Below are positions 40,220 to 49,331 of a stretch of 64,000 nt of DNA, one piece after another. Every line of letters begins with the position of its first letter. Position 1 is the stretch's first letter. Location of the stretch: the NCBI GenBank assembly GCA_018266955.1, contig JAFDZI010000002.1:95078-159077 (forward strand). The letters run 5' to 3'. The notes beneath the pieces are model-generated. The model saw only the letters and a program-made list of their open reading frames with translations. It did no database searches and was not told the DNA's origin. A program made the translations under genes and the position numbers. Origin of the DNA: Bacteroidota bacterium. Lineage in GTDB: Bacteria; Bacteroidota; Bacteroidia; Flavobacteriales; Weeksellaceae.

Positions 40220-42322
40220 ATGATACTATGCATTGCCGAAAAACCCAGCGTTGCCCGAGATATAGCCAAAGTCCTTGGTGCTACCACCCCAAAACAAGGA
40301 TACATGGAAGGAAACGGCTATTGCGTTACTTGGACTTTCGGGCATCTTTGTACCCTGAAAGAACCCCACGATTATAGCCCACAATACAAATCCTGGAATC
40401 TATTCTCCCTGCCCATCATTCCAAAAAATTTCGGCATCAAACTCATAGAAAATAAAGGAGTAGAGAACCAATTCCGAACCATAGAAAAACTAGTGGCCGA
40501 CTGCCAGGAAGTCATCAACTGTGGTGATGCCGGGCAAGAAGGAGAACTCATCCAACGATGGGTGCTACAAAAAGCCAAAAATAAAAAAACCGTTAAAAGA
40601 CTATGGATTTCTTCCCTTACAGAAGAAGCCATCAAAGAAGGTTTCAGTAACCTCAAAAATTCCGAAGATTACAACCCTTTGTACTTGGCAGGAAATGCCA
40701 GAGCCATTGGAGATTGGTTATTGGGCATTAATGCCACTCGTTTGTTTACCAAAAAATTTGGAGCCAACCAAGCTGTTTTGTCCATCGGTAGGGTACAAAC
40801 CCCTACACTGGCCATGCTCGTACAGAGGCAAAAAGAAATTGATGCTTTCCAGTCTGAAGAATACTGGGAGCTAAAAACCCAATACCGAGAAGTACTGTTT
40901 AGTGCCGGAATAGACCGACTCAAATCTCAAGAAAAAGCCGAAAAAGGACTGGAATATTTACAAAAACACCCATTCGAAATCGTCGCTTTTGAAATTAAAG
41001 AAGGGAAAGAAAAAAATCCTCGACTTTTTGATCTTACCGGTCTGCAAGTAGAAGCCAATAAAAAATATGGTTTTTCCGCAGAAAACACCCTGAAGCTCAT
41101 ACAGTCCCTTTATGAAAAAAAACACACCACCTATCCTAGAGTTGATACCACCTACCTCTCAGAGAGTTTGTATCCCAAAATTGCAGGAATCCTACAATCC
41201 ATGCACCATTACTCGGAACTTACCGCTGTTTTACTTTCCCAGCCCATCCCAAAATCCAAAGCCGTTTTTGATGATGTCAAAGTTACCGACCACCATGCCA
41301 TAATACCAACAGAAATTGCGCCTAGCGCTTCGTTAAGCAAAGAAGAAAAACAAATTTATGATTTGGTGGCACGAAGATTCATCGCTGTTTTCTATCCTGA
41401 ATGTAAAATTTCCAATACTTTGGTAGAAGGAAAAGTAGGTGAAATTCCTTTTAAAGTCAATGGAAAACAAATCTTAGAACCCGGTTGGAGAACGGTCTAT
41501 GCTAAAGACAAAAAAGAAGAAACCGAAAACAAAGAAGAGGAACAAAACATTCCAGAATTTACAATTGGCGAAAAAGGGGAGCATTTTCCCATTATTCGCC
41601 AAGGGAAAACATCTGCACCCAAACCTTATACTGAGGCTACTTTGTTGCGCGCCATGGAAACTGCAGGAAAACAAGTAGAGGACGAAGAATTGAGAGAAAT
41701 GCTCAAAAATAATGGCATAGGAAGACCTTCTACACGAGCCAATATTATTGAAACACTTTTTAAAAGAAAATACATAGAAAAAAAGAGAAAAAACCTCTTT
41801 GCAACCACTACAGGCATAGAGTTGATAGACACCATAGAAGATGACCTGCTCAAAAGTCCGGAACTTACGGGTGAATGGGAATTTAAACTTAGAAAAATTG
41901 AAAAAGGTGAATATTCAGCAGAAGTCTTCAAGGAAGAATTAATTGCGATGGTTACAGATTTAACCAAAAAAGTAATTGATGGGAAAGGCAAAACGATTAC
42001 CATTATAAAAGAAGAAGAGAAGAAGGAAAGTCCTAAAAGTGAAAAGAAAAACAAAGCATTGGTTTGGGAGGAAATACAATGTCCCAAATGCAAAAGTCAT
42101 CCTTTAATAAAAGGAAAATCGGCCATTGGATGCAGTGGTTTCAAAAACTGTAGTTTCAAAATCCCTTTCGAATTGTGGGAAAAAAAACTCAGTGAGAAAC
42201 AAATAAATGATTTAATAACTAAGAAAAAGACTTCCAAACTGAAAGGCTTTTCCACCCATCCCAACGCAAAGGAAGAAGGAATACTTCTGCTGAACGATCA
42301 ATTTGAAATCGAACTAATATAG
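40220..42322 (+). CDS. topB: DNA topoisomerase III (type IA)
   Basis: The 700-residue enzyme has a Toprim domain at the N-terminus (MILCIAEKPSVARDIAKVLGA, with the acidic D-x-D region around NCGDAGQEGELI). The active-site tyrosine lies in TTYPRVDTTYLSE, and IGRVQTPTLAMLVQRQ and NNGIGRPSTRANIIETLF are family motifs. A C-terminal zinc-finger-like segment is present (CPKCKSHPLIKGKSAIGC). TopB decatenates single-stranded regions in the cytoplasm. It has its own promoter. Confidence 0.93.
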   Translation: MILCIAEKPSVARDIAKVLGATTPKQGYMEGNGYCVTWTFGHLCTLKEPHDYSPQYKSWNLFSLPIIPKNFGIKLIENKGVENQFRTIEKLVADCQEVINCGDAGQEGELIQRWVLQKAKNKKTVKRLWISSLTEEAIKEGFSNLKNSEDYNPLYLAGNARAIGDWLLGINATRLFTKKFGANQAVLSIGRVQTPTLAMLVQRQKEIDAFQSEEYWELKTQYREVLFSAGIDRLKSQEKAEKGLEYLQKHPFEIVAFEIKEGKEKNPRLFDLTGLQVEANKKYGFSAENTLKLIQSLYEKKHTTYPRVDTTYLSESLYPKIAGILQSMHHYSELTAVLLSQPIPKSKAVFDDVKVTDHHAIIPTEIAPSASLSKEEKQIYDLVARRFIAVFYPECKISNTLVEGKVGEIPFKVNGKQILEPGWRTVYAKDKKEETENKEEEQNIPEFTIGEKGEHFPIIRQGKTSAPKPYTEATLLRAMETAGKQVEDEELREMLKNNGIGRPSTRANIIETLFKRKYIEKKRKNLFATTTGIELIDTIEDDLLKSPELTGEWEFKLRKIEKGEYSAEVFKEELIAMVTDLTKKVIDGKGKTITIIKEEEKKESPKSEKKNKALVWEEIQCPKCKSHPLIKGKSAIGCSGFKNCSFKIPFELWEKKLSEKQINDLITKKKTSKLKGFSTHPNAKEEGILLLNDQFEIELI

Positions 42323-42334
42323 GAGGATTTTTCT

Positions 42335-42781
42335 TTATAAATTGCTTAATTTCTTATAGGCTTTCCAATATTTATTCAATCGGTTCATATCTCTTTCAGT
42401 AATCGGTTGGCTAAATCGTGTGATGTCCATATTATCCTTTAAATCATTCAATTTTACCGCAGTAGCTAAAGGATTGTTCGCTATTCTACAGATATAATCA
42501 TCATATTTTTCATCAGGAGAAATTCTTGACATTAGACTCAATGCATCGCAAATTTCCTTCCCTAAGCCTTTATTAACTAACATTTCCATTGAATATTCTG
42601 TGCAATCTTCAATCACATCATGTAAGATACCTAGTATTTTTTCTTGCCAATTTCTCCCCATATTCATCACCCTTAAAGGATGTAAAATATAAGGATTACC
42701 AAATTTATCTTTTTGGTTCTTATGTCCATTTACTGCAATTTGTATTGCTTCATTTAGTAATAATTCCATACTAATTTCCAT
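42335..42781 (-). CDS. small HD-domain hydrolase (SpoT-like alarmone hydrolase type)
   Basis: The 148 residues carry an HD fold with the metal-binding residues H in NPYILHPLRVM, HD in ILHDVIEDC and the SpoT-type AVKLNDLKDNMD. These are the features of RelA/SpoT hydrolase domains and of stand-alone small alarmone hydrolases that cleave (p)ppGpp. No synthetase or TGS domain is present. It is convergent with topB over 12 bp and lies at the edge of an accessory patch, so it could be part of a defence or toxin pair. That is not shown by its neighbours. Confidence 0.78.
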   Translation of the reverse strand: MEISMELLLNEAIQIAVNGHKNQKDKFGNPYILHPLRVMNMGRNWQEKILGILHDVIEDCTEYSMEMLVNKGLGKEICDALSLMSRISPDEKYDDYICRIANNPLATAVKLNDLKDNMDITRFSQPITERDMNRLNKYWKAYKKLSNL

Positions 42782-42931
42782 ATTATTTTTTTTTCAAATT
42801 TTAAAAAAATATATTTTGCGTAGCATTAGCTGCATTATAATACTGTGTTTCGCTGAAAAGCGTATAGCATAAAGCTCCCAACATTGACTCGTGTTAGAGG
42901 CTTTTTCTTTATGGTTTAATGTTGGCGGAAG
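42782..42931. repeat. inverted-repeat-rich spacer between two accessory genes
   Basis: CCAACATT (42878-42885) is the exact reverse complement of AATGTTGG (42918-42925), a stem enclosing 32 bp. A short CGCTGAAAAGCG hairpin lies upstream at about 42851. Base composition is richer in G and C than the flanking genes. Similar CCAACG-type inverted repeats border the island at 49.8 kb. Confidence 0.55.
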
Positions 42932-43513
42932 TTAGTTCTCTTGCGGTTTATATTTGTTAACAGTATCCCAGTAAATTTTGTAGAAATCTTCATTACTATT
43001 CAAATTTTGAATACCTTTTGCAAAAAAAATTGTGACTTTATTTTTGTTAGGACTATTTTCTTTTAAACAATCATTTTGATTTTCGTCAAAAACCAACACT
43101 GAAGCATATATTTCTTCCCATTCTTCTTCACCATGAGCATACACATTATATAATTTGTTTTCGTCATCAAATAGTTTAACTTTTTCCCAAACTAATATTG
43201 GATGCCGCCATTCATTATTTGGACGAATTTCTTTAGACCATTTCCCAAATTTGTCATACATAACTTTTTGAGTGTACATCGCTGAATAAACAGCGTTAAA
43301 TTTTAGTTTATTTAGCGTATCATTTTTTTGTGGAACAGGAACTTTTTCCATATAAAAATTTAAGTATCCATTTTTGTAAATTTTTGGTATATTTGGATTT
43401 TCAGTTTTTTTGGCAATTCCTACTCCTTTTTGTTTATTTTTTTTTGTGATTTTTTGTGCAGAACAATTAATTATCAAAAATAAAATAGATAAAATTAGCG
43501 TATTTTTTTTCAT
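42932..43513 (-). CDS. secreted or lipoprotein of unknown function
   Basis: The 193 residues start with a signal (MKKNTLILSILFLIINCSAQK). The cysteine could be a lipobox (LIIN-C), or a signal peptidase I site lies after SAQ. The mature part is hydrophilic and aromatic-rich, with PNNEWRHPILVWEKVKLFDDENKLYNVYAHGEEEWEEIYASVLVFDENQND. It resembles many single-copy flavobacterial hypothetical proteins; I recognise no family. It is bounded by repeat-rich spacer DNA on one side and a 512-bp gap on the other. Confidence 0.65.
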   Translation of the reverse strand: MKKNTLILSILFLIINCSAQKITKKNKQKGVGIAKKTENPNIPKIYKNGYLNFYMEKVPVPQKNDTLNKLKFNAVYSAMYTQKVMYDKFGKWSKEIRPNNEWRHPILVWEKVKLFDDENKLYNVYAHGEEEWEEIYASVLVFDENQNDCLKENSPNKNKVTIFFAKGIQNLNSNEDFYKIYWDTVNKYKPQEN

Positions 43514-44025
43514 AAAATTCTGATTAATGTTATTTTTTTATATTTATTATCAATTAGTTATAAATTAAATATTACTAGTGAGTCCAAATTTAGTGATTTG
43601 TTTTTGAATTCTGTTGACCATTTTCAATTTCCTTTTTTCATTCAATAATAGGTATTGGATTGACTCATGGCATTTTTAATTTTTCGTTTGTGCTTTTTTT
43701 TAATGAAATGTTGCTTTTTGTTGTCGTCTTTATCGATGAATTCTTTGAGAAACTGGCCTATTTGAAAACCTGAATCAAGGATTTGTTGTTGAAAATATAA
43801 TTTATAATTGAAAAATAAAGATGAAAATTAATTGAGATTAATCCAAGCCATTAAATTGAAATACATTAGAAATAGAATTTCCATATACTATACTACAATT
43901 ATACTATATAATTTCAGTTTTTGAAAATATTAAAAGTAAATTGATAAAAAAATAAAAGGTGTTTTGTCATCAAATATCAAATTCTTACTTTTGTACAACC
44001 GAAAAATAAATTTTAAAAAGAAATT
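43514..44025. other. 512-bp gap before purD with a possible gene remnant
   Basis: Apart from the purD promoter, the only signal is a minus-strand reading frame from 43827 to 43642. It has no start codon but coding-like character (FQQQILDSGFQIGQFLKEFI), ending in KKKHKRKIKNAMSQSNTYY-stop. It may be a fragment of a decayed gene. Confidence 0.35.
43964..43993 (+). promoter_or_regulatory. purD promoter (TTG -33, TACTTTTG -7)
   Basis: TTG at 43964-43966 and TACTTTTG at 43986-43993 have 19-bp spacing, the flavobacterial sigma-A pattern. The ATG is 32 bp further on. Confidence 0.7.
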
Positions 44026-45264
44026 ATGAGAGTTCTTATCGTAGGTAATGGAGGGCGAGAAAGCGCCTTGGCTTGGAAGCTAAAAAGTGATAGTAGGATT
44101 TCAAAAATGTATTTTGCAAAAGGCAATGCTACAACCGATATGCTAGGACAAAATGTCTATGAAAGCGATATCGTAGCACTTAGAAATTTAGCCATCAAAG
44201 AAAAAATTGATCTTACGATTGTAGGACCAGAAGCACCATTGGTAGAAGGACTGGTCGATGATTTCAAACAACATGGTTTAAAAGTTTTCGGACCTAAGAA
44301 AAGAGCCGCTGAATTGGAAGGAAGTAAAGCTTTCTCTAAAAAATTCATGCAAACTTATGGAGTAAAAACAGCAAAAGCCGTTACCTTCGATGCATACAAG
44401 GAAGCTGTAGAATATGTAAAAACACAAAGCTTCCCATTGGTAATTAAGGCCAGTGGTTTGGCAGGTGGTAAAGGGGTAGTTATCTGCGAAAATATAGACG
44501 ATGCACTTTCCACCATTCATGCTTTTATGATTGACAGAATTTATGGAGATGCTGGAATTCAGTTGGTTATTGAAGAATTTTTACAAGGTTTTGAAACTTC
44601 GATTATTGCATTTTCCAACGGTAAAAAAATATTTCCTTGCGTTACTGCAAAAGATTATAAAAAAGTGGGTAATGGCGACAAAGGTGCCAACACAGGCGGT
44701 ATGGGTAGCGTTGCTCCTTGTCCTAACTTCACAAAGGAGCACTATGCCGATTTCGAAACAAATATTTTAGAACCTACTTTAAAAGGTCTGGATGCAGAGC
44801 ATTTGAATTTCAAAGGATTTATCTTCTTTGGACTTATGGTTACTAAAAACGGAGTGTATTTATTAGAATACAACATGAGAATGGGAGATCCAGAAACTCA
44901 AGTTATTATGCCTCTTTTAGAAAGTAATTTATTGGACACTATACAAGATTGCTTGGACGGTAAGGATATAGAATTGAAGTTTTCCGATAAAAAAGCAGTG
45001 TGCTTGGTGATGTGTTCCGGAGGTTATCCTGGAAAAATAGAAACCGATTTCGAAATAAGAGGAATTGATAAAGTAAAAGAATCCAATCTTTTCTTTGCTG
45101 GTGCCCAAAAACAAGGAGATAAAATCGTAACCACTGGAGGTAGAGTAGTAAATGTAGTAGCAACAGCACCTACTTATGAAGAAGCCAGAAAAAAAGTATA
45201 TGCTGATGCATTGTCTGTACACTTCGATTACGAATACTACAGAGAAGATATTGGTAAATTCTAA
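44026..45264 (+). CDS. purD: phosphoribosylamine-glycine ligase
   Basis: The 412-residue ATP-grasp enzyme joins phosphoribosylamine and glycine in purine synthesis. It opens MRVLIVGNGGRESALAWKL, then shows VIKASGLAGGKGVVI (ATP loop), VIEEFLQGFETSIIAFSNGK and the metal-binding EYNMRMGDPETQV. Length and order are standard. A strong terminator follows and guaA begins 100 bp downstream. Confidence 0.97.
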   Translation: MRVLIVGNGGRESALAWKLKSDSRISKMYFAKGNATTDMLGQNVYESDIVALRNLAIKEKIDLTIVGPEAPLVEGLVDDFKQHGLKVFGPKKRAAELEGSKAFSKKFMQTYGVKTAKAVTFDAYKEAVEYVKTQSFPLVIKASGLAGGKGVVICENIDDALSTIHAFMIDRIYGDAGIQLVIEEFLQGFETSIIAFSNGKKIFPCVTAKDYKKVGNGDKGANTGGMGSVAPCPNFTKEHYADFETNILEPTLKGLDAEHLNFKGFIFFGLMVTKNGVYLLEYNMRMGDPETQVIMPLLESNLLDTIQDCLDGKDIELKFSDKKAVCLVMCSGGYPGKIETDFEIRGIDKVKESNLFFAGAQKQGDKIVTTGGRVVNVVATAPTYEEARKKVYADALSVHFDYEYYREDIGKF

Positions 45265-45270
45265 AAATAG

Positions 45271-45302
45271 AATGAGGGGAATTTTTCCCTCATTTTTTTT
45301 AA
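45271..45302 (+). terminator. rho-independent terminator of purD
   Basis: AATGAGGG (45271-45278) pairs with CCCTCATT (45287-45294), with an 8-nt loop and eight T after it. Confidence 0.9.
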
Positions 45303-45364
45303 TGTTTGATGGATAAAAAAACAAACATTAACCTATTTAAATTTAATTGAATAAAAAGTGAAAA

Positions 45365-46894
45365 ATGAATAACGGAATATTAATTTTAGATTTCGGATCT
45401 CAGTACAATCAATTGATTGCCAGAAGAGTTAGAGAAATGGGTGTCTATTCGGAGGTTTTGCCTTTCAATACTCCTATACAAACTTTGTTAGAAAAAAAAC
45501 CAGCAGGAATTATCCTTTCTGGTGGTCCTAGTTCTGTAAATGCTACTGATGCACATTTAGTTGAGAAAAATCTATTCGAACAAGGAATCCCAGTATTGGG
45601 AATCTGCTACGGAATGCAACTTACCACGCATTTGCTAGGGGGTAAAGTAAAAAAAGGAGAAAAAGGAGAGTACGGAAAAGCCAACCTTCATATTGACAAG
45701 TCCTCCAAACTTTTCCATAATGTCTCTACCGATTCTATAGTATGGATGAGCCATTTTGACGAAGTAGAACAAGTACCGGAAGGATTTGAAATTAATGCCA
45801 AAACCGATGTTATTTCTGCCATTTCTAATGAGGATAAAAACATCTACTGTGTACAATTTCATCCAGAAGTTTCTCATTCGGAGGAAGGGGCTAAAATGAT
45901 AGAAAACTTTGTATTTGGTATTTGTAATGCTGAAAAAAATTGGAAACTAACCAATTATATCGACAAAACAGTTGCCGAAATTCGAGAAAAAGTTGGAAAA
46001 GAAAAAGTAATTCTGGGACTTTCAGGCGGGGTAGATTCTTCCGTTGCCGCAGTACTTATCCATAAAGCAATAGGCGATCAGCTTACTTGTATCTTTGTAG
46101 ATACCGGATTGTTGAGAAAAGATGAAGGCAAAAAAGTAATGCAAAACTACGGAGAACATTTCCACATGAACATCAAAATGATTGATGCCTCAGAAAGATT
46201 TCTATCCAAACTTGCCGGAGTATCGGATCCTGAACAAAAAAGAAAAATTATAGGCAACGAATTTGTCGCTGTTTTTGATGAAGAATCACAAAAATTACAA
46301 GGCGCTAAATTCCTAGCACAAGGAACCATTTATCCAGATGTCATCGAAAGTCAATCGGTAAAAGGTCCTTCAGCAGTCATCAAATCTCACCACAATGTTG
46401 GCGGATTACCCGAAGACATGAAAATGGAACTCTTGGAACCTTTAAGAGAACTTTTTAAAGACGAAGTAAGAAAAGTAGGAGAGGAATTGGGAATAGCTCA
46501 TCATTTGGTGTACAGACATCCTTTCCCTGGACCTGGATTAGGAATTAGAATTTTGGGTGAAGTTGATGCTGAAAAAGTAAGAATTTTACAAGAAGCGGAT
46601 GATATCTTTATTGAAGAATTATATAAAAATAATTTGTACGAAAAAGTTTCTCAGGCTTTTGTCGTTTTACTTCCAGTGAAATCCGTTGGAGTAATGGGCG
46701 ACGAAAGAACCTACGAATACACCGCTGTAGTTCGTTCTGCCAATACCATCGATTTTATGACGGCCACTTGGAGTAAACTTCCTTATGAATTTTTGGAGTT
46801 AATTTCCAACCGAATTATCAATGAAGTTAGAGGCATCAACAGAGTGGCGTATGATATCTCTAGCAAACCACCTGCAACCATAGAATGGGAATAA
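45365..46894 (+). CDS. guaA: GMP synthase (glutamine-hydrolysing)
   Basis: The 509 residues comprise an N-terminal class I glutamine amidotransferase with GICYGMQL (catalytic Cys) and the HPEVSHSEEG segment (catalytic His/Glu). The ATP pyrophosphatase domain has the P-loop LSGGVDSSVAAVL. The C-terminal dimer domain ends with INEVRGINRVAYDISSKPPATIEWE, the signature ending of GuaA. It converts XMP to GMP. It is the second purine gene in the region but separated from purD by a terminator. Confidence 0.97.
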   Translation: MNNGILILDFGSQYNQLIARRVREMGVYSEVLPFNTPIQTLLEKKPAGIILSGGPSSVNATDAHLVEKNLFEQGIPVLGICYGMQLTTHLLGGKVKKGEKGEYGKANLHIDKSSKLFHNVSTDSIVWMSHFDEVEQVPEGFEINAKTDVISAISNEDKNIYCVQFHPEVSHSEEGAKMIENFVFGICNAEKNWKLTNYIDKTVAEIREKVGKEKVILGLSGGVDSSVAAVLIHKAIGDQLTCIFVDTGLLRKDEGKKVMQNYGEHFHMNIKMIDASERFLSKLAGVSDPEQKRKIIGNEFVAVFDEESQKLQGAKFLAQGTIYPDVIESQSVKGPSAVIKSHHNVGGLPEDMKMELLEPLRELFKDEVRKVGEELGIAHHLVYRHPFPGPGLGIRILGEVDAEKVRILQEADDIFIEELYKNNLYEKVSQAFVVLLPVKSVGVMGDERTYEYTAVVRSANTIDFMTATWSKLPYEFLELISNRIINEVRGINRVAYDISSKPPATIEWE

Positions 46895-46916
46895 TTTTAT
46901 TAAAAAAATACCTTTT

Positions 46917-46953
46917 AAATCCTTTCCTTTTATAGTGAAAGGATTTTTTTTCT
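46917..46953 (+). terminator. rho-independent terminator of guaA
   Basis: AAATCCTTTC (46917-46926) pairs with GAAAGGATTT (46937-46946), followed by T6. Confidence 0.85.
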
Positions 46954-46971
46954 CAATCTTTTTATTAATCG

Positions 46972-46979
46972 TACTTTTG
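46972..46979 (+). promoter_or_regulatory. -7 box TACTTTTG, 4 bp before the helicase ATG
   Basis: The box ends 4 bp before the ATG at 46984, so the mRNA is predicted to start at or beside the start codon. Confidence 0.6.
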
Positions 46980-46983
46980 CAAC

Positions 46984-48336
46984 ATGGAAAAACTCACTTT
47001 TGCAGATTTTGAATTACCAGAAAAAATTTTGGATGTTCTTGCAGACCTCAATTTATTCGAACCCACCCCCATACAGGAGAAAAGCTTCAAGCCTATTTTG
47101 TCCGGAAGAGACATCATGGGAATCGCTCAAACGGGTACTGGAAAGACAATGGCCTATCTATTGCCAGTGCTAAAAAACTGGAAATACAATAAAAATGGAA
47201 ATCCTACCGTGCTTATCCTTGTCCCAACCCGAGAATTGGTCGTACAGGTAAGTGAGATTTTGATTGAACTTTGCCAAAATATAACCACCAGAGTTATTGG
47301 AGTTTATGGAGGAAAAAATATCAATACCCAAAAATTATTATTCGATGATGGATGCGACATTTTGGTTGGTACACCAGGTAGGGTGATGGATCTGGCAATA
47401 GACAATTCAATATCGCTAAAAGAAGTACAAAAACTCATTATTGATGAGTTTGATGAAATGCTCAACTTAGGCTTTAGACCCCAGTTGACGCATATTTTTG
47501 AAATGATGAAAGCCAAAAGACAAAATATTCTCTTCTCAGCCACTATGACCGAAGCTGTGGACGAGATGCTGGATGAATATTTTGCCAGCCCTATAGAAAT
47601 TTCATTAGCAAAATCCGGTACTCCATTAGAAAAAATCCAACAAAGTGGGTATAAAGTAGTGAACTTCAATACAAAAGTAAATCTACTCGAAAATTTATTA
47701 AAGGAAAATGAGTCCTTGTCTAAAGTCCTCATTTTTACCAATAATAAAAAACATGCTGATTTATTATACACAAAAATGGAGGAACTTTTCCCTGAAATGT
47801 TTGAAGTAATCCATTCTAATAAATCACAAAATTATCGTTTAAAAGCCCTCAAAAAATTTGAAAATGAAGAAGTTAGGGGACTTATCACCACCGATGTAAT
47901 GGCTAGAGGTCTGGATATATCCAACATTACCCATGTAATAAATTTTGAAGTTCCAGAAGTTCCAGAACAATACATCCACAGAATAGGTAGGACGGGTAGG
48001 GCAGATAAAGAGGGTACCGCCATTACCTTCATTACAGAAAAAGAAGAAGCTGCACTATTGGAAATTGAAATGTTGATGGACAAAGAATTAACACTAAACG
48101 AATTTCCAACTGAAGTAAAAATAAATCCAAAGAAAATAGCTTCTGAAGAAGAAGAAGTCTTCATGAAAAACCCTGTTAAAGTAAAACTTTATGAAGGAGG
48201 AGGAGCATTCCATGAAAAAGCAGCCAAAAACAGAAAAATTAATTTAGGAGGGCCTAGCAAAAGAAAACCGCCTAAAAAACATGGTGCTAATAGAGCACAA
48301 CAAAAGGCAAAATCCATTGCTAAAAGAAAAAAATAA
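46984..48336 (+). CDS. DEAD-box-family ATP-dependent RNA helicase (DEFD variant)
   Basis: The 450 residues carry all helicase motifs: Q motif PTPIQEKS, Walker A AQTGTGKT, Ia PTREL, Ib TPGR, III SAT, IV LIFTNN, V TDVMARGLDI and VI HRIGRTGRA. Walker B reads DEFD instead of DEAD. The C-terminal tail is basic (KKHGANRAQQKAKSIAKRKK). Such helicases unwind short RNA duplexes in ribosome assembly or mRNA decay. The core glutamate is kept, so ATPase activity should be retained. Leaderless start predicted. Confidence 0.92.
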   Translation: MEKLTFADFELPEKILDVLADLNLFEPTPIQEKSFKPILSGRDIMGIAQTGTGKTMAYLLPVLKNWKYNKNGNPTVLILVPTRELVVQVSEILIELCQNITTRVIGVYGGKNINTQKLLFDDGCDILVGTPGRVMDLAIDNSISLKEVQKLIIDEFDEMLNLGFRPQLTHIFEMMKAKRQNILFSATMTEAVDEMLDEYFASPIEISLAKSGTPLEKIQQSGYKVVNFNTKVNLLENLLKENESLSKVLIFTNNKKHADLLYTKMEELFPEMFEVIHSNKSQNYRLKALKKFENEEVRGLITTDVMARGLDISNITHVINFEVPEVPEQYIHRIGRTGRADKEGTAITFITEKEEAALLEIEMLMDKELTLNEFPTEVKINPKKIASEEEEVFMKNPVKVKLYEGGGAFHEKAAKNRKINLGGPSKRKPPKKHGANRAQQKAKSIAKRKK

Positions 48337-48363
48337 TTTTTTTTGACAAATTAGAGATAAAGA

Positions 48364-49254
48364 ATGACTGAAAATAAACAACATAAAGCCGGATTCGTAA
48401 ATATTGTTGGTAAGCCCAATGCTGGTAAATCAACTCTTCTCAATCAGTTAATGGGAGAAAAGTTGGCCATTGTAACCCAAAAAGCGCAAACCACCCGACA
48501 CAGAATTTTTGGAATTTATAACGAAGACGATTTGCAAATCGTATTTTCGGACACCCCAGGAGTACTAGATCCTAAGTATGAATTGCAAGAAAAAATGATG
48601 GATTTTGTAAAAGATTCTCTACAAGATGCTGATGTTTTTTTGTTTATTATTGATATTACAGACACCTCAGATCCCAATGAATTTTTGGTGGAAAAACTCA
48701 ATAAAATTCCAGTTCCTGTATTAATTTTAATAAATAAAATTGATGTATCCAACCAAGAAAAATTGGAAGGTATGATGGAATTTTGGCATAATAAAATTCC
48801 TAAAGCCGAAATTTTGCCCATTTCTGCACAAGAAGGCTTCAATACAGAAGTTATTTTACCCAAACTAAAATCTATGTTGCCGGAAAATCCACCATATTAT
48901 GATAAGGATATGTACACGGACAAACCAGAAAGATTTTTCGTTAATGAAGCCATTCGGGAAAAAATTCTACTGAACTACGAGAAAGAAATTCCATATTCCG
49001 TAGAAGTAGTCACCGAACAATTCAAAGAAAAAGAAGGAATAATTTTCATCGATTCAATCATTTATGTAGAAAGAGAAACCCAAAAAGGAATCATTATTGG
49101 ACATAAAGGAGAGGCTATAAAGAAAGTAGGAACACAAGCTAGATTGGATTTAGAGAAATTTTTTGCCAAGAAAATTCATCTTAACCTTTTTGTAAAAGTT
49201 AAAAAAGATTGGCGTAAAAACGACAGAGATTTGAAAAATTTTGGCTATCGTTAA
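48364..49254 (+). CDS. era: GTPase Era
   Basis: The 296 residues have G1 GKPNAGKSTLLNQL, G3 DTPG, G4 NKID, a G5-like ISA, and a C-terminal KH domain with GHKGEAIKKVGTQARLDLEKFF. Era binds the 3' end of 16S rRNA and acts in 30S maturation. It starts 27 bp after the helicase gene, a reasonable pairing for ribosome biogenesis. Confidence 0.97.
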   Translation: MTENKQHKAGFVNIVGKPNAGKSTLLNQLMGEKLAIVTQKAQTTRHRIFGIYNEDDLQIVFSDTPGVLDPKYELQEKMMDFVKDSLQDADVFLFIIDITDTSDPNEFLVEKLNKIPVPVLILINKIDVSNQEKLEGMMEFWHNKIPKAEILPISAQEGFNTEVILPKLKSMLPENPPYYDKDMYTDKPERFFVNEAIREKILLNYEKEIPYSVEVVTEQFKEKEGIIFIDSIIYVERETQKGIIIGHKGEAIKKVGTQARLDLEKFFAKKIHLNLFVKVKKDWRKNDRDLKNFGYR

Positions 49255-49279
49255 ATATCGACAATTATTTCATACATAA

Positions 49280-49322
49280 ATTACACTCAAATAGGTAAAT
49301 AAACACTATATTTGAGTGTAAT
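49280..49322. terminator. 14-bp inverted repeat between era and DoxX gene, overlapping a promoter
   Basis: 49280-49293 is the exact reverse complement of 49309-49322 (ATTACACTCAAATA/TATTTGAGTGTAAT), followed by TTTTATTTT, so it can end era transcripts. Its right arm overlaps a -7 box TATATTTG (49307-49314) that lies 17 bp before the DoxX ATG. Confidence 0.7.
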
Positions 49323-49331
49323 TTTATTTTA

